Positions 18,705 through 28,407 of a stretch of 64,000 bases of DNA are shown in pieces (the stretch's first letter is position 1; each line of letters begins with the position of its first letter). The DNA lies in NCBI RefSeq assembly GCF_016466415.2, contig NZ_CP066771.1, positions 62,001 to 126,000 on the forward strand, given 5' to 3'. The stretch is from Ralstonia pickettii. Its GTDB lineage: Bacteria > Pseudomonadota > Gammaproteobacteria > Burkholderiales > Burkholderiaceae. Under the pieces are notes generated by a model. It was not told where the DNA came from and ran no database searches. It saw nothing but the letters and a program-made list of their open reading frames with translations. The position numbers were made by a program, and so were the translations under genes.

Positions 18705-20543
18705 ATGTGCGGTATCGTTGGCGCGGTTTCCACGCGCAATATCGTTCCCGTCCTGATCGAAGGCCTGCGCCGTCTGGAATACCGCGGCTATGACTCGTGC
18801 GGCGTCGCCATTCAGCGCGATGGCCAGCTCGAGCGCGCGCGCACCGTGTCGCGCGTGGCCGATCTCGATGCCCAGGCACAGACCAGCCACCTGGACGGCG
18901 CCATCGGCATCGCGCACACGCGCTGGGCCACGCATGGCCGGCCGGATACCGTCAACGCGCACCCGCATTTCTCGGGCGACACCATCGCCCTGGTGCACAA
19001 CGGCATCATCGAAAACTACGAAGCGCTGCGTGAAGAACTGAAGGCCGTCGGTTACGGCTTTGAATCGCAGACGGACACCGAAGTCGTCGCGCACCTGATC
19101 CACCAGGCCTACACGTACCCGAGCAGCAAGACGCGCGGCGACCTGTTCGCCTCGGTGCGTGCGTCGGTCAAGCGCCTGCACGGCGCTTATGCGATCGCCG
19201 TGTTTGCACGCGACAACCCCGACGTGGTGGTGGGTGCGCGCGCCGGCTCCCCGCTGGTGGTGGCGATTGGCGAGAACGAATCGTTCCTCGCATCCGACGC
19301 GCTGGCCGTGGCCGGTACCGCCAGCCGCATGGCCTACCTGGAAGAAGGCGACGTGGTGGAACTCACCCGCGAAGGCTTCACCGTGGCCGATGCAAACGAC
19401 AAGATCGTCGAGCGCGAAGTGAAGGAAGTCGGCACCTACGCCGCCGCCGTGGAACTCGGCCCCTTCCGCCACTTCATGCAGAAGGAAATCTTCGAGCAGC
19501 CGCGCGCCCTGGGCGACACGCTCGAAGGCGTGCAAGGCTTTGCGCCGGACCTGTTCGGCCCCGAAGCAGCCCAGGTGCTGCCCAAGGTCGACAGCGTGCT
19601 GATCCTGGCGTGCGGCACGAGCTTCTACTCGGGCTGCACGGCCAAGTACTGGCTTGAATCGATCGCCAAGATCCCGACGCAGGTGGAAGTCGCCAGCGAA
19701 TACCGCTACCGCGAAACGGTGCCCAACCCGAACGCGCTGGTCGTCGTGATCTCGCAATCGGGCGAAACCGCCGACACGCTGGCCGCACTGCGCCACGCAC
19801 GCGAACTCGGCCACACGCATACGCTCGCCATCTGCAACGTGGCGACCAGCGCCATGGTGCGCGAGACGCAGCTCAAGTTCCTCACGCGCGCCGGCACCGA
19901 GATCGGCGTGGCGTCCACCAAGGCATTCACCACGCAGCTGGCCGCGCTTTACATGCTGGCGCTCACGTTCGCCAAGCTGCGCGGCCATCTGAACGCCGAA
20001 CAGGAAGAAGATGCGCTGCGCCATCTGCGCCACCTGCCGTCGGCGCTGAACGCGGTGCTGGCCCTGGAGCCGCAGATCATCGCGTGGTCGGACGAGTTTG
20101 CCCGTCGCGAAAACGCGCTGTTCCTCGGTCGCGGTCTGCATTACCCGATCGCCCTGGAAGGCGCGCTCAAGCTCAAGGAAATCTCGTACATCCACGCCGA
20201 GGCCTACCCGGCCGGCGAACTCAAGCACGGTCCGCTGGCGCTGGTGACCGAGCAGATGCCGGTCGTGACCGTCGCCCCGAACGACGCGCTGCTTGAAAAG
20301 CTCAAGTCGAACATCCAGGAAGTGCGCGCGCGCGGCGGCAAGCTGTACGTGTTTGCCGACGCCGATACGCACATCCAGTCGAGCGACGGCATCCAGGTGA
20401 TCCGCATGCCCGAGCACTACGGCCAGCTCTCGCCGATCCTGCACGTGGTGCCGCTGCAGCTGCTGGCGTATCACACGGCACTGGCGCGCGGCACTGACGT
20501 CGACAAGCCGCGCAACCTGGCGAAATCGGTGACTGTTGAATAA
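18705..20543 (+). CDS. glmS: Glutamine-fructose-6-phosphate aminotransferase (isomerizing) GlmS
   Basis: A 612-residue enzyme whose start is fixed by the catalytic N-terminal Cys (MCGIVGAV; Met is removed). The glutaminase domain (1-240) shows [27 protein letters not shown] and VHNGIIENY. Two SIS isomerase domains follow (about 285-420 and 455-600), with [23 protein letters not shown] and the C-terminal [11 protein letters not shown] tail. It makes glucosamine-6-phosphate for the glmU pathway. A strong terminator follows 23 bp after the stop. Confidence 0.97.
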   Translation: MCGIVGAVSTRNIVPVLIEGLRRLEYRGYDSCGVAIQRDGQLERARTVSRVADLDAQAQTSHLDGAIGIAHTRWATHGRPDTVNAHPHFSGDTIALVHNGIIENYEALREELKAVGYGFESQTDTEVVAHLIHQAYTYPSSKTRGDLFASVRASVKRLHGAYAIAVFARDNPDVVVGARAGSPLVVAIGENESFLASDALAVAGTASRMAYLEEGDVVELTREGFTVADANDKIVEREVKEVGTYAAAVELGPFRHFMQKEIFEQPRALGDTLEGVQGFAPDLFGPEAAQVLPKVDSVLILACGTSFYSGCTAKYWLESIAKIPTQVEVASEYRYRETVPNPNALVVVISQSGETADTLAALRHARELGHTHTLAICNVATSAMVRETQLKFLTRAGTEIGVASTKAFTTQLAALYMLALTFAKLRGHLNAEQEEDALRHLRHLPSALNAVLALEPQIIAWSDEFARRENALFLGRGLHYPIALEGALKLKEISYIHAEAYPAGELKHGPLALVTEQMPVVTVAPNDALLEKLKSNIQEVRARGGKLYVFADADTHIQSSDGIQVIRMPEHYGQLSPILHVVPLQLLAYHTALARGTDVDKPRNLAKSVTVE

Positions 20544-20565
20544 GTTTCGGCAGGCGCGGAAACAG

Positions 20566-20595
20566 AAAAGGCCGTCCTTCGGGACGGCCTTTTTT
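20566..20595 (+). terminator. Rho-independent terminator of glmS
   Basis: Stem AAGGCCGTCC, tetraloop-like TTCG, and GGACGGCCTT run straight into a T-tract. This is a textbook intrinsic terminator 23 bp after the glmS stop. Confidence 0.95.
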
Positions 20596-20603
20596 CGTGG
20601 TGT

Positions 20604-20973
20604 GCGCTTCGCCAGGACGAGCGGTCCAAGGCGCTGAGCGAGATCACCTCGGAGCTGTTTCGCATGGATGAACTACGCAGGCGGCTCGTGGGGATGGTCT
20701 CCGCGCTCGACGTTCGCTACGACTTCGGTGAAGGACACCCGCTGCTCGGCCGCCGCATCCCCGATCTCGACCTGGCCCCCGCCATGGGCCAATCGCGTGC
20801 GGCGGGCCGACGCCCGCTATGCAGGAACGCGCGCGCTGCCGGTGGTTGGCGCGGTGCCCGCGCCATCCGCAGTGCTGGTGCGGCTCGACGGCCACGTGGC
20901 GTGGGTTGGTGACGGACCGACCGAGGGGCTGCAGGCGGCGTTGCTGCGGTGGTTCGGCTCGGCGACGGCCTGA
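20604..20973 (+). pseudogene. Frameshifted C-terminal remnant of an FAD-dependent aromatic monooxygenase
   Basis: From 20604 one frame reads ALRQDERSKALSEITSELFR, then LVGMVSALDVRYDFGEGHPL and LLGRRIPDLDLAP. This is the region before the C-terminal thioredoxin-like domain of PheA/MhpA-type hydroxylases. Near 20800 homology shifts to another frame, which ends VRLDGHVAWVGDGP...LLRWFGSATA and a TGA at 20971-20973. The catalytic FAD and substrate domains are absent. It is a decayed tail stranded right after the glmS terminator. Confidence 0.75.
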
Positions 20974-21101
20974 GCGCCGCCCGCCGGCAGATGCAGCCGG
21001 GTGGAGGGCGGCGTCTATCCAGGTGTTTGAAGCGGACGGAGGGACCGCGGTGGCCGGTATGCTGCACGGCATCGGAATCACTGTCCCTCTGGAGTCCTGG
21101 C

Positions 21102-21374
21102 ATGTTCAACGTCCTCAGCAAGATCGTCCTCCTCGCTGTGTATGGCCTCGCGTTGCTCAGCTATGCCACGCCACTGCCGCTGTCGACCGATGCCATCGGC
21201 TGGCTGCGCATCGTGGCGCTGGTGCTGCTGGCTGCGCACCTGCTGGAAGTGGTGCTGTGCTTTCGCAAAGTGGCGCTGCACAAGGGGCCGCTGTTCGACA
21301 GCGTGCTGCTGACGTTGCTGTTCGGTTTTCTGCACTGGAAGCCCCTCGCAGACGCCGCGCGGCAAGCCCGCTGA
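21102..21374 (+). CDS. DUF1145-family small membrane protein
   Basis: A 90-residue protein with three hydrophobic segments (about 6-22, 30-48, 62-75) and the DUF1145/YhhL-like pattern HLLEVVLCFRKVALHKGPLF. Start ATG 21102 has GGAG 8 bp upstream. Function is unknown. It stands alone between the monooxygenase remnant and the patatin-like gene. Confidence 0.75.
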   Translation: MFNVLSKIVLLAVYGLALLSYATPLPLSTDAIGWLRIVALVLLAAHLLEVVLCFRKVALHKGPLFDSVLLTLLFGFLHWKPLADAARQAR

Positions 21375-21482
21375 TCGCCGTAGACCGGCCCGACTAGCCG
21401 CAACGGCGGGGCAGACCTACTCTAGTTCCAGTCGTCCCTGGATTGACCAGTTGGGACTCCTTGCTGCAACGCGGCATCGATC

Positions 21483-22403
21483 ATGGACAGAGTGGAACGA
21501 ACGGCGTTTGTCTTTGCCGGTGGCGGCAGCCTCGGCGCTATCGAGGCCGGCATGCTGCGCGAGCTGGTGGCGTCCGGCGTGGTGCCCGACATGGTGGTGG
21601 GCGCTTCGGCCGGCGCCATCAACGCTGCCTTTTTTGCGTGCAATCCGCACGCGGCCGGCACCGCGCAGCTCGAGGCGCTGTGGCGCGGCGTGCGGCGCGC
21701 CGACGTGATGCCGTGGTCCTGGCGGGCAATGTTCAGCATGCTGGGCATCCTGGGCGGGCGACGCGAACACCTCGTCGATGCATCCGGCCTGCAGCGCCTG
21801 CTGACGCGGCATTTCGCGCAGACCCTGCTGGAGGCGGCCACGCTGCCCCTGCACGTTGTGGCCACCGACATGCGCACCGGCGCCGAGGTGGTGCTGTCGT
21901 CTGGCGCCATCGTGCCGGCCGTGCTGGCCAGCGCTGCCATTCCCGGCGTGTTTCCGCCGGTGCGCATTGGTGATCGCCTGTTGATCGACGGCGGCGTTGC
22001 CAACAACACGCCGATCTCTGCGGCCATCCGGCTGGGCGCCACACGCGTCGTCGTGTTGCCGGCCGGGTTTGCGTGTGCCGACCGTCGTGCCCCGCGCAGC
22101 GCCATCGAGCACGCGCTGAACGCCTTGTCACTGCTGGTCGCGCGCCAGCTTGTGCAAGACCTGGAGCGCTGGGCTGGGCAGGTGCCCATTGCCGTCGTGC
22201 CGCCGCTGTGCCCGCTGGACGTGTCGCCCTACGACTACGCCCGCTGCGGCGAACTGATCGACCGCGCTGCTGCGGCCACGGCGGCATGGCTCGCAGCCGA
22301 TGGTCTGGCGGGCACCGGCATCCCGGGCGCGCTGCGTGCGCACGACCACAACGAAGATCACCCGAACTGCAGCGCAGACCTCCACGGCATGCCCACGGCT
22401 TGA
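21483..22403 (+). CDS. Patatin-like phospholipase/lipid acyl hydrolase
   Basis: A 306-residue protein with the full patatin catalytic set: oxyanion loop GGGSLG (13-18), nucleophile elbow GASAG with Ser42, and the catalytic Asp in DGG (170-172). No signal peptide is evident, so it is probably cytosolic. Family members hydrolyse phospholipid or acylglycerol ester bonds; the substrate here is unknown. The C-terminal tail is His/Asp-rich (HDHNEDHPNC), which is unusual and could bind metal. Confidence 0.88.
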   Translation: MDRVERTAFVFAGGGSLGAIEAGMLRELVASGVVPDMVVGASAGAINAAFFACNPHAAGTAQLEALWRGVRRADVMPWSWRAMFSMLGILGGRREHLVDASGLQRLLTRHFAQTLLEAATLPLHVVATDMRTGAEVVLSSGAIVPAVLASAAIPGVFPPVRIGDRLLIDGGVANNTPISAAIRLGATRVVVLPAGFACADRRAPRSAIEHALNALSLLVARQLVQDLERWAGQVPIAVVPPLCPLDVSPYDYARCGELIDRAAAATAAWLAADGLAGTGIPGALRAHDHNEDHPNCSADLHGMPTA

Positions 22404-22525
22404 TGCGGCAGGATGGGATTTTCTGTCCGGCGTTGAAACTGAATCTGCGCGGCGCGGCTGTTTCCCCTGGCGTGGCGCGCCCATGATGCGGCTATCCAAC
22501 GATCCAAATCACCGGGAAGCCTGCC

Positions 22526-23539
22526 ATGAAAGCCGTTGCCTACTACCAAAGTCTGCCCATCGACCGCCCCGAGGCGCTCGTCGACCTGACCCTGCCCGAA
22601 CCCACGCCAGGCCCGCGCGATCTGCTTGTGGAAGTGCGCGCCATCTCCGTCAACCCGGTGGATGTGAAGGTGCGCCTCGGCATGCCGCCGGTGGATGGTC
22701 AGCCCCGCGTGCTGGGCTGGGATGCTGCGGGCGTGGTGCGCGCCGTCGGCGCCGAGGTGTCGCTCTTCAAGCCGGGTGATGCGGTCTGGTATGCCGGTGC
22801 CCTGCAGCGCCCGGGCACCAACAGCGAGCTGCATGTCGTGGACGAACGCGTGGTCGGCGCGATGCCCGCCACGCTCGGGTTTGCGCAGGCAGCCGCGTTG
22901 CCGCTCACCGCCATCACCGCCTGGGAATTGCTCTTCGACCGGCTGCAGGTGCCGGAGTCTGCTGCGCCCAGCGGCAAGACGTTGTTGATCGTCGGTGCGG
23001 CGGGCGGTGTGGGGTCGGTGCTCGTGCAGCTCGCGCGCCGGTTGACCGGCCTGACCGTGATCGGCACCGCCTCGCGCCCGGAAACGGCCGCCTGGGTGCG
23101 CGAGCTGGGCGCCCACCATATGATCAACCACGCGCAGCCGCTGGCCGCGGAACTGCATCGCATTGGTGTGCCGACGGTGGACTACGTCGCCAGCCTGAAC
23201 CAGACCGAGCACCACTTCGAGCAGATCGTCGAGGCGCTCAAGCCGCAAGGTCGTCTTGCGTTGATCGACGACCCCGCGCAGCTTGATGTGCGCAAGCTCA
23301 AGGCGAAGAGCCTGTCGCTGCACTGGGAGTTCATGTACACGCGCTCCATGTTCGGCACGGACGACCAGATCGAGCAGCACCGCCTGCTCAATCGCGTAGC
23401 CGCGCTCATCGACGAAGGCACGTTGCGCTCCACCATGAACGAGCACTTCGGCACCATCAATGCCGCCAACCTCAAGCGCGCACACGCCTTTATTGAAAGC
23501 AATCAGGCGCGCGGCAAGATCGTGCTGGAAGGGTTTTGA
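22526..23539 (+). CDS. Zinc-binding-alcohol-dehydrogenase-family oxidoreductase (quinone-reductase-like)
   Basis: A 337-residue medium-chain dehydrogenase/reductase. The N-terminal GroES-like domain begins MKAVAYYQSLPIDRPEALVD. The Rossmann motif is VGAAGGVGSVLVQLARRL (from about 156). It lacks the Cys/His cluster of zinc alcohol dehydrogenases, so it resembles the NADPH:quinone reductase (ZADH) branch. The downstream LysR gene is convergent, with stops 1 bp apart, so co-regulation is not implied. Confidence 0.88.
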   Translation: MKAVAYYQSLPIDRPEALVDLTLPEPTPGPRDLLVEVRAISVNPVDVKVRLGMPPVDGQPRVLGWDAAGVVRAVGAEVSLFKPGDAVWYAGALQRPGTNSELHVVDERVVGAMPATLGFAQAAALPLTAITAWELLFDRLQVPESAAPSGKTLLIVGAAGGVGSVLVQLARRLTGLTVIGTASRPETAAWVRELGAHHMINHAQPLAAELHRIGVPTVDYVASLNQTEHHFEQIVEALKPQGRLALIDDPAQLDVRKLKAKSLSLHWEFMYTRSMFGTDDQIEQHRLLNRVAALIDEGTLRSTMNEHFGTINAANLKRAHAFIESNQARGKIVLEGF

Positions 23540-23540
23540 T

Positions 23541-24455
23541 TCAGGCGTCGGCCAGATAACCGGCGATGCGCTCTTGCAGGAAGTCGCGCAGCCGCATCAG
23601 CGTGGGCGACAGCGCGAGGCGGTGCGTGCAGATCAAATGCAGCGGCGCCGCCTCGCCGCGCCAGTCGGTCAGCGCGGGTTGCAGACGGCCGGCGCGCAGA
23701 TCGGCCAGTACATCCAGCCGCGACTTGTAAGCGATGCCATGCCCCGCAACGGCCCAGCGGCGCACGAGTTCGCCGTCGTCGGCAATGCGGTTGCCGGTGA
23801 CACGCACAACGTGCTCCTGACTGTCGTCGCTCGCGCCGTGAAAGGTCCACTGGTCGTGCGTGGTGTCGGACAGGGCCAGCAACAGGCAGTTGTGCCGACG
23901 CAGATCGTCGGGGGTCTTGGGCACGCCGTGCCGCGCAAAGTAGGCCGGCGCCGCGCACAGCACGCGGCGGTTGTCCGGCGCCAGCGGCAGCGCCACGAGG
24001 GACGAATCCTCCGGCTCGCCATAGCGCACCGCGGCATCGACGCGCTGCCGGAACATGTCGACCAGCCGGTCGCCGATGCGCACCTGAAGCGCCACCGCTG
24101 GGTGCTCGGCGAGGAAGTCGTCGAGCCAGCCAGTGAGCACGTTGCGCCCGAGGTCTGACGGGATCGACAGCGACACATCGCCGCCGATGGCTTGGCGTCC
24201 AAGGGCGAGCGCATCCTGCCCGGCCTGCAGATCGGCCAGCGCACGGCGTGCGTGTTGCAGATAGCGCTCGCCTTCGTGCGTGAGCGCCAGGCTGCGCGTG
24301 GAGCGCGCCAGCAGCCGCACGCCGAGTTCCGCCTCCAACCGCTTGACGGCTGCACTTGCTGCCGCGGGTGCAATGTTCAACACGCGTGCGGCCGCCGACA
24401 GGCTGCCGTTATCCACGGCCAGCACGAGGATGGTGAGGTCGTCGAAGCGGATCAT
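23541..24455 (-). CDS. LysR-family transcriptional regulator
   Basis: A 304-residue protein. The N-terminal winged helix-turn-helix is FDDLTILVLAVDNGSLSAAA to about residue 65, followed by a type-2 periplasmic-binding-like effector domain. It belongs to the DsdA/PecT-like group with VDAAVRYGEPEDSSLVALPL. ATG 24455 was chosen because the HTH starts right after it; the frame is open further upstream without family similarity. Its target is not evident from the neighbours. Confidence 0.9.
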   Translation of the reverse strand: MIRFDDLTILVLAVDNGSLSAAARVLNIAPAAASAAVKRLEAELGVRLLARSTRSLALTHEGERYLQHARRALADLQAGQDALALGRQAIGGDVSLSIPSDLGRNVLTGWLDDFLAEHPAVALQVRIGDRLVDMFRQRVDAAVRYGEPEDSSLVALPLAPDNRRVLCAAPAYFARHGVPKTPDDLRRHNCLLLALSDTTHDQWTFHGASDDSQEHVVRVTGNRIADDGELVRRWAVAGHGIAYKSRLDVLADLRAGRLQPALTDWRGEAAPLHLICTHRLALSPTLMRLRDFLQERIAGYLADA

Positions 24456-24621
24456 CGTGCCTGGTGTGGAGTGGAGTGGAAAAACCGGGGATGGACGGCA
24501 TCTTACCGAGCACATCGGCTTTCCGCACCTTGCCCCTTCGACTCGCATCCCACATGTCTTGTCGACATGCGCTCACGCTTCGACGCGCCACCGCGTGAGC
24601 GGGGGCGTTACGTCCATACGC

Positions 24622-26412
24622 CTATTCCCTATGCACCGGAAACAGCGCCGACAGCACCTGCCGTGCCGTCCCGCGCAGCACACCGCTCGCATCCGGGTCG
24701 CCATACGCCAGTGCCGTCGCAAAGTTGCGTGCCTGCTGCAGCGTGACGTGGGGCGGCAGCGGCGGCACATTGGGATCGGTCTTCACTTCCAGCACCACGG
24801 GCCGGTCGGCGTTGAGCGCTTCGTCCCACGCACCGGCCAGCTGGTCGGGGTTGTCCACGTAGATGCCCTTCAGCCCGATCAACTCGGCAAAGCGGTGATA
24901 CGGCACGTTCGGGATGTCTTGTGCCGCCGAGAATTTCGGGTCGCCTTCCATCACGCGCTGCTCCCAGGTGACTTCGTTCAGATCCTGATTGTTGAGCACC
25001 ATGCAGATCCACTTGGAAGACTTCCAGCGCTTCCAGTATTTCGACACGGTGATGAGTTCGGCCATGTTGTTCATCTGCATGGCGCCGTCGCCCACCAGTG
25101 CGATGACAGGGCGCTCGGGATGCGCAAACTTGGCGGCAATCGCATACGGCACCGCCGCCCCCATCGATGCCAGCCCGCCCGAGAGCGAGCCCATCATGCC
25201 GGGCTTGAACTTGAGATCGCGCGCATACCAGTTGGCGCAGGTGCCGGAGTCGCTCGTGACGATCACGTTGTCCGGCAGCTTCGGTGACAGCTCCCAGAAG
25301 ACGTGCTGCGGGTTGACGGGATAGGCCGGTTGCAATGCGCGGTCTTCCAGCGTCTTCCACCATCTTTCATTCCAGCGTGCAATGCGGTCGGGCCAATAGG
25401 GATCGGTCTTGCGCTGGAGCAGCGGCAGCAGTGCACGCAGCGTCTGCGCGCTGTCGCCCACGAGGTTGACCTCCATCGGATAGCGCAGCCCCAGCATGCC
25501 GGGGTCCAGGTCGATCTGCACACCGCGCGCCTGGCCTTCCTTGGGCAGGAATTCCGCATAGGGGAAACCGGAGCCGACCATCAGCAGCGTATCGCAATGG
25601 TTCATCAGCTCCCAGCTCGGCTCGGTGCCGAGCAGGCCGATGGCGCCTGTCACATAAGGCAGGTCGTCGGGCAACACGGCCTTGCCGAGCAGCGCCTTGG
25701 CCACGCCCGCCCCCAGCGTTTCCGCCACGGCCGCCACTTCCGCGCTGGCTCCGAGTGCGCCCGCGCCCACGAGCATCGCCACCCGGCGGCCGCTGTTGAG
25801 GATGTCCGCTGCGCGTTCCAGGTCGGCGGCTTGCGGGATCACGCTCGGTGCGCTGTAGCCCACGCCCGAGTGCACCGTGCCATGCGCACGCGGCGGTTCG
25901 GTGTAGGGCATTTCCTGCAGATCGTTTGGCAGCACGAGCGCCGTCACCCGGCGTTGCCCGATGGCGATGCGTACCGCGCGATCCAGCAGGTGCCGCACCT
26001 GCGCCGGCATGCTGGCCTGGTGGACAAACGCGCCGGCCACGTCGCGGAACATCGCCGCCAGATCCACCTCCTGCTGGTAGTGCCCGCCGACTGCGGTGCG
26101 CGCCTGCTGCCCGGTAATCGCCAGCACCGGCATGTGGTCGAGCCGAGCGTCGTACAGCCCCGTGATGAGGTGCGCAGCACCCGGCCCGGACGTTGCCATG
26201 CACACGCCAAGCTCACCCGTGAACTTGGCGTGCGCCGATGCCATGAAGGCCGCCATCTCTTCATGCCGCACCTGCACGAACTCGATCTTGCCGCCGGCGC
26301 GCTGTAGGGCCCCGAACATGCCGTTGATGCCGTCGCCGGGGTAACCAAAGATGCGCCGCACGCCCCACTCGGACAGGCGGGCGACGAGGAAGTCGCTGAC
26401 GGTGGCTTGCAT
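24622..26412 (-). CDS. Thiamine-pyrophosphate-requiring enzyme, pyruvate-oxidase / acetolactate-synthase type
   Basis: A 596-residue ThDP enzyme with three domains: an N-terminal PYR domain with the catalytic Glu51 in RHEEMAAFMA, a central domain (GVQIDLDPGMLGLRYPMEV), and a C-terminal PP domain with the ThDP/Mg motif GDGAMQMNNMAE. It resembles PoxB-like enzymes that decarboxylate pyruvate. The exact reaction cannot be settled by eye, since oxidase and synthase paralogs look alike. It is followed upstream by a hemerythrin-like gene on the same strand, 52 bp away, suggesting a stress or redox context. Confidence 0.87.
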   Translation of the reverse strand: MQATVSDFLVARLSEWGVRRIFGYPGDGINGMFGALQRAGGKIEFVQVRHEEMAAFMASAHAKFTGELGVCMATSGPGAAHLITGLYDARLDHMPVLAITGQQARTAVGGHYQQEVDLAAMFRDVAGAFVHQASMPAQVRHLLDRAVRIAIGQRRVTALVLPNDLQEMPYTEPPRAHGTVHSGVGYSAPSVIPQAADLERAADILNSGRRVAMLVGAGALGASAEVAAVAETLGAGVAKALLGKAVLPDDLPYVTGAIGLLGTEPSWELMNHCDTLLMVGSGFPYAEFLPKEGQARGVQIDLDPGMLGLRYPMEVNLVGDSAQTLRALLPLLQRKTDPYWPDRIARWNERWWKTLEDRALQPAYPVNPQHVFWELSPKLPDNVIVTSDSGTCANWYARDLKFKPGMMGSLSGGLASMGAAVPYAIAAKFAHPERPVIALVGDGAMQMNNMAELITVSKYWKRWKSSKWICMVLNNQDLNEVTWEQRVMEGDPKFSAAQDIPNVPYHRFAELIGLKGIYVDNPDQLAGAWDEALNADRPVVLEVKTDPNVPPLPPHVTLQQARNFATALAYGDPDASGVLRGTARQVLSALFPVHRE

Positions 26413-26464
26413 GATGTCTGTCCGGTGTCAGGTGGTCGGGTCCGTCTCGGGTCCGTCAACTCGG

Positions 26465-26941
26465 TCAGCTCGCCGTCTCGGCCAGCAGCGCTTCCTTGCG
26501 CGCGGCCATAGTCTCCTGCAGCGGTGTCAGGTCGACATGCTGTCGGACCAGCTTGGGAAAGAGTTCAGTCTCTTCCTCTTCGACGTGGTGGGAGACGTAC
26601 TCGGCCAGCACGGTGAACTTGGCCGCGAACAGATCGTCGCCCGCGTGCATGCCGTTCAACTGCTGGATCAGATCCTTTGCGGTGGCGTGCTCCACCACGG
26701 CTTCGTCGACGAGGTCCTTGAACGCTTCGCCGCCGTTGTCGCGTACGTACGGGTAGAACACCTCTTCTTCGAGCTGCGTGTGCACGGTCAACTTTTCACA
26801 CGCGTCGCGCACGATTTGCTCGCGGGCCGCTTCGTCTTTCTCCTGCTGGAACGTCTTGAACAGTTTTTTCACCTCGCGGTGATCGTCCAGCAGCATCGAC
26901 AGCACGGCGCGTTGCGCCACAGGGATTTCAGCTTTGTTCAT
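26465..26941 (-). CDS. Hemerythrin-HHE domain protein
   Basis: A 158-residue all-helical protein with the diiron ligand pattern: His21 (DDHREVKKLF), His54 (VHTQLEEEVFYPY) with Glu58, His85 and His118/119 with Glu123 (HHVEEEETELFP). Such proteins bind oxygen or iron, or protect against nitrosative stress. ATG 26941 has GGAGAG upstream. It is transcribed towards the ThDP enzyme and away from the PRC-barrel gene. Confidence 0.9.
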   Translation of the reverse strand: MNKAEIPVAQRAVLSMLLDDHREVKKLFKTFQQEKDEAAREQIVRDACEKLTVHTQLEEEVFYPYVRDNGGEAFKDLVDEAVVEHATAKDLIQQLNGMHAGDDLFAAKFTVLAEYVSHHVEEEETELFPKLVRQHVDLTPLQETMAARKEALLAETAS

Positions 26942-27137
26942 GAGGCTCTCCGGTAGGGGTTTCTGGTTTGATGCGCCGTACCGTCGAGCAAGCGGCATGC
27001 CGCACGCGCGCCTTTGCGGGCGATGTGCCGCAGGCAAGCTTCGTGCTGACACAGGTGGTTACGTGCGAGACGCCGCGCCGATGCGTGGCCGCCGCACATC
27101 ATCCTGAACGTCAACTGATTGATGGGAGGTAACTGCT

Positions 27138-27858
<721 letters not shown>

Positions 27859-27878
27859 CAGTCCGCCGGCACTGCCGC

Positions 27879-27914
27879 GCCCGCATCGCCTCTGGCATGC
27901 GGGCTTTTTTTTTT
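27879..27914 (+). terminator. Rho-independent terminator after the small charged protein gene
   Basis: GCCCGCAT and ATGCGGGC form the stem around a 10-nt loop and are followed by a run of nine or more T. It ends the PRC-barrel/small-protein unit, and the T-run abuts the convergent VOC gene. Confidence 0.92.
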
Positions 27915-27927
27915 CGAGGCTGGCGGC

Positions 27928-28281
27928 TTACCGGTGCGCCAGGATGTTCACGACATTGCCGAACGGATCACGCACGTAAAAGCGGCGCACGCCCCACGGC
28001 TCATCGACGAGCGGGTAGACGATTTCCAGGCCCAGCGACACGGCACGCGTATGCACCGCATCCACATCGTCCACCTCCACCGACAGCGCCGGCACCGGTG
28101 TGCCGTTTCCACCTTCGCTGGCAATGCTGACTTGCGGCGTCATGGTGGCGGCCGTGTCGGCAAAGGTGACGATCCAGCCGTGGTCCATCACCGCTTCCAG
28201 GTCGAGCAGTTCGGCATAGAACGCGCGGGCACGTGCCGGATCGGCAGCATGCAGATTGGGGACGATGCGTCGGACAGCCAT
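27928..28281 (-). CDS. VOC (glyoxalase/bleomycin-resistance) family protein
   Basis: A 117-residue single-module VOC protein. It begins RIVPNLHAADPARARAFYAE, the usual first beta-alpha unit, and ends FYVRDPFGNVVNILAHR with the conserved DPFGN. This fold carries metal-dependent lyases, dioxygenases and resistance proteins; the substrate is unknown. Convergent with the stress unit on its left. Confidence 0.85.
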   Translation of the reverse strand: MAVRRIVPNLHAADPARARAFYAELLDLEAVMDHGWIVTFADTAATMTPQVSIASEGGNGTPVPALSVEVDDVDAVHTRAVSLGLEIVYPLVDEPWGVRRFYVRDPFGNVVNILAHR

Positions 28282-28407
28282 GCAGAGGCTCCTTTTTACC
28301 GATTCGGTGACGGCATTCTAGTCACGGCTGTGACGCCCTGTTGGCATGCGCACGCGGCGCACATCACGTAAAGTGGCGGGCACTCGAACTACAGAGACAC
28401 GCACGCC

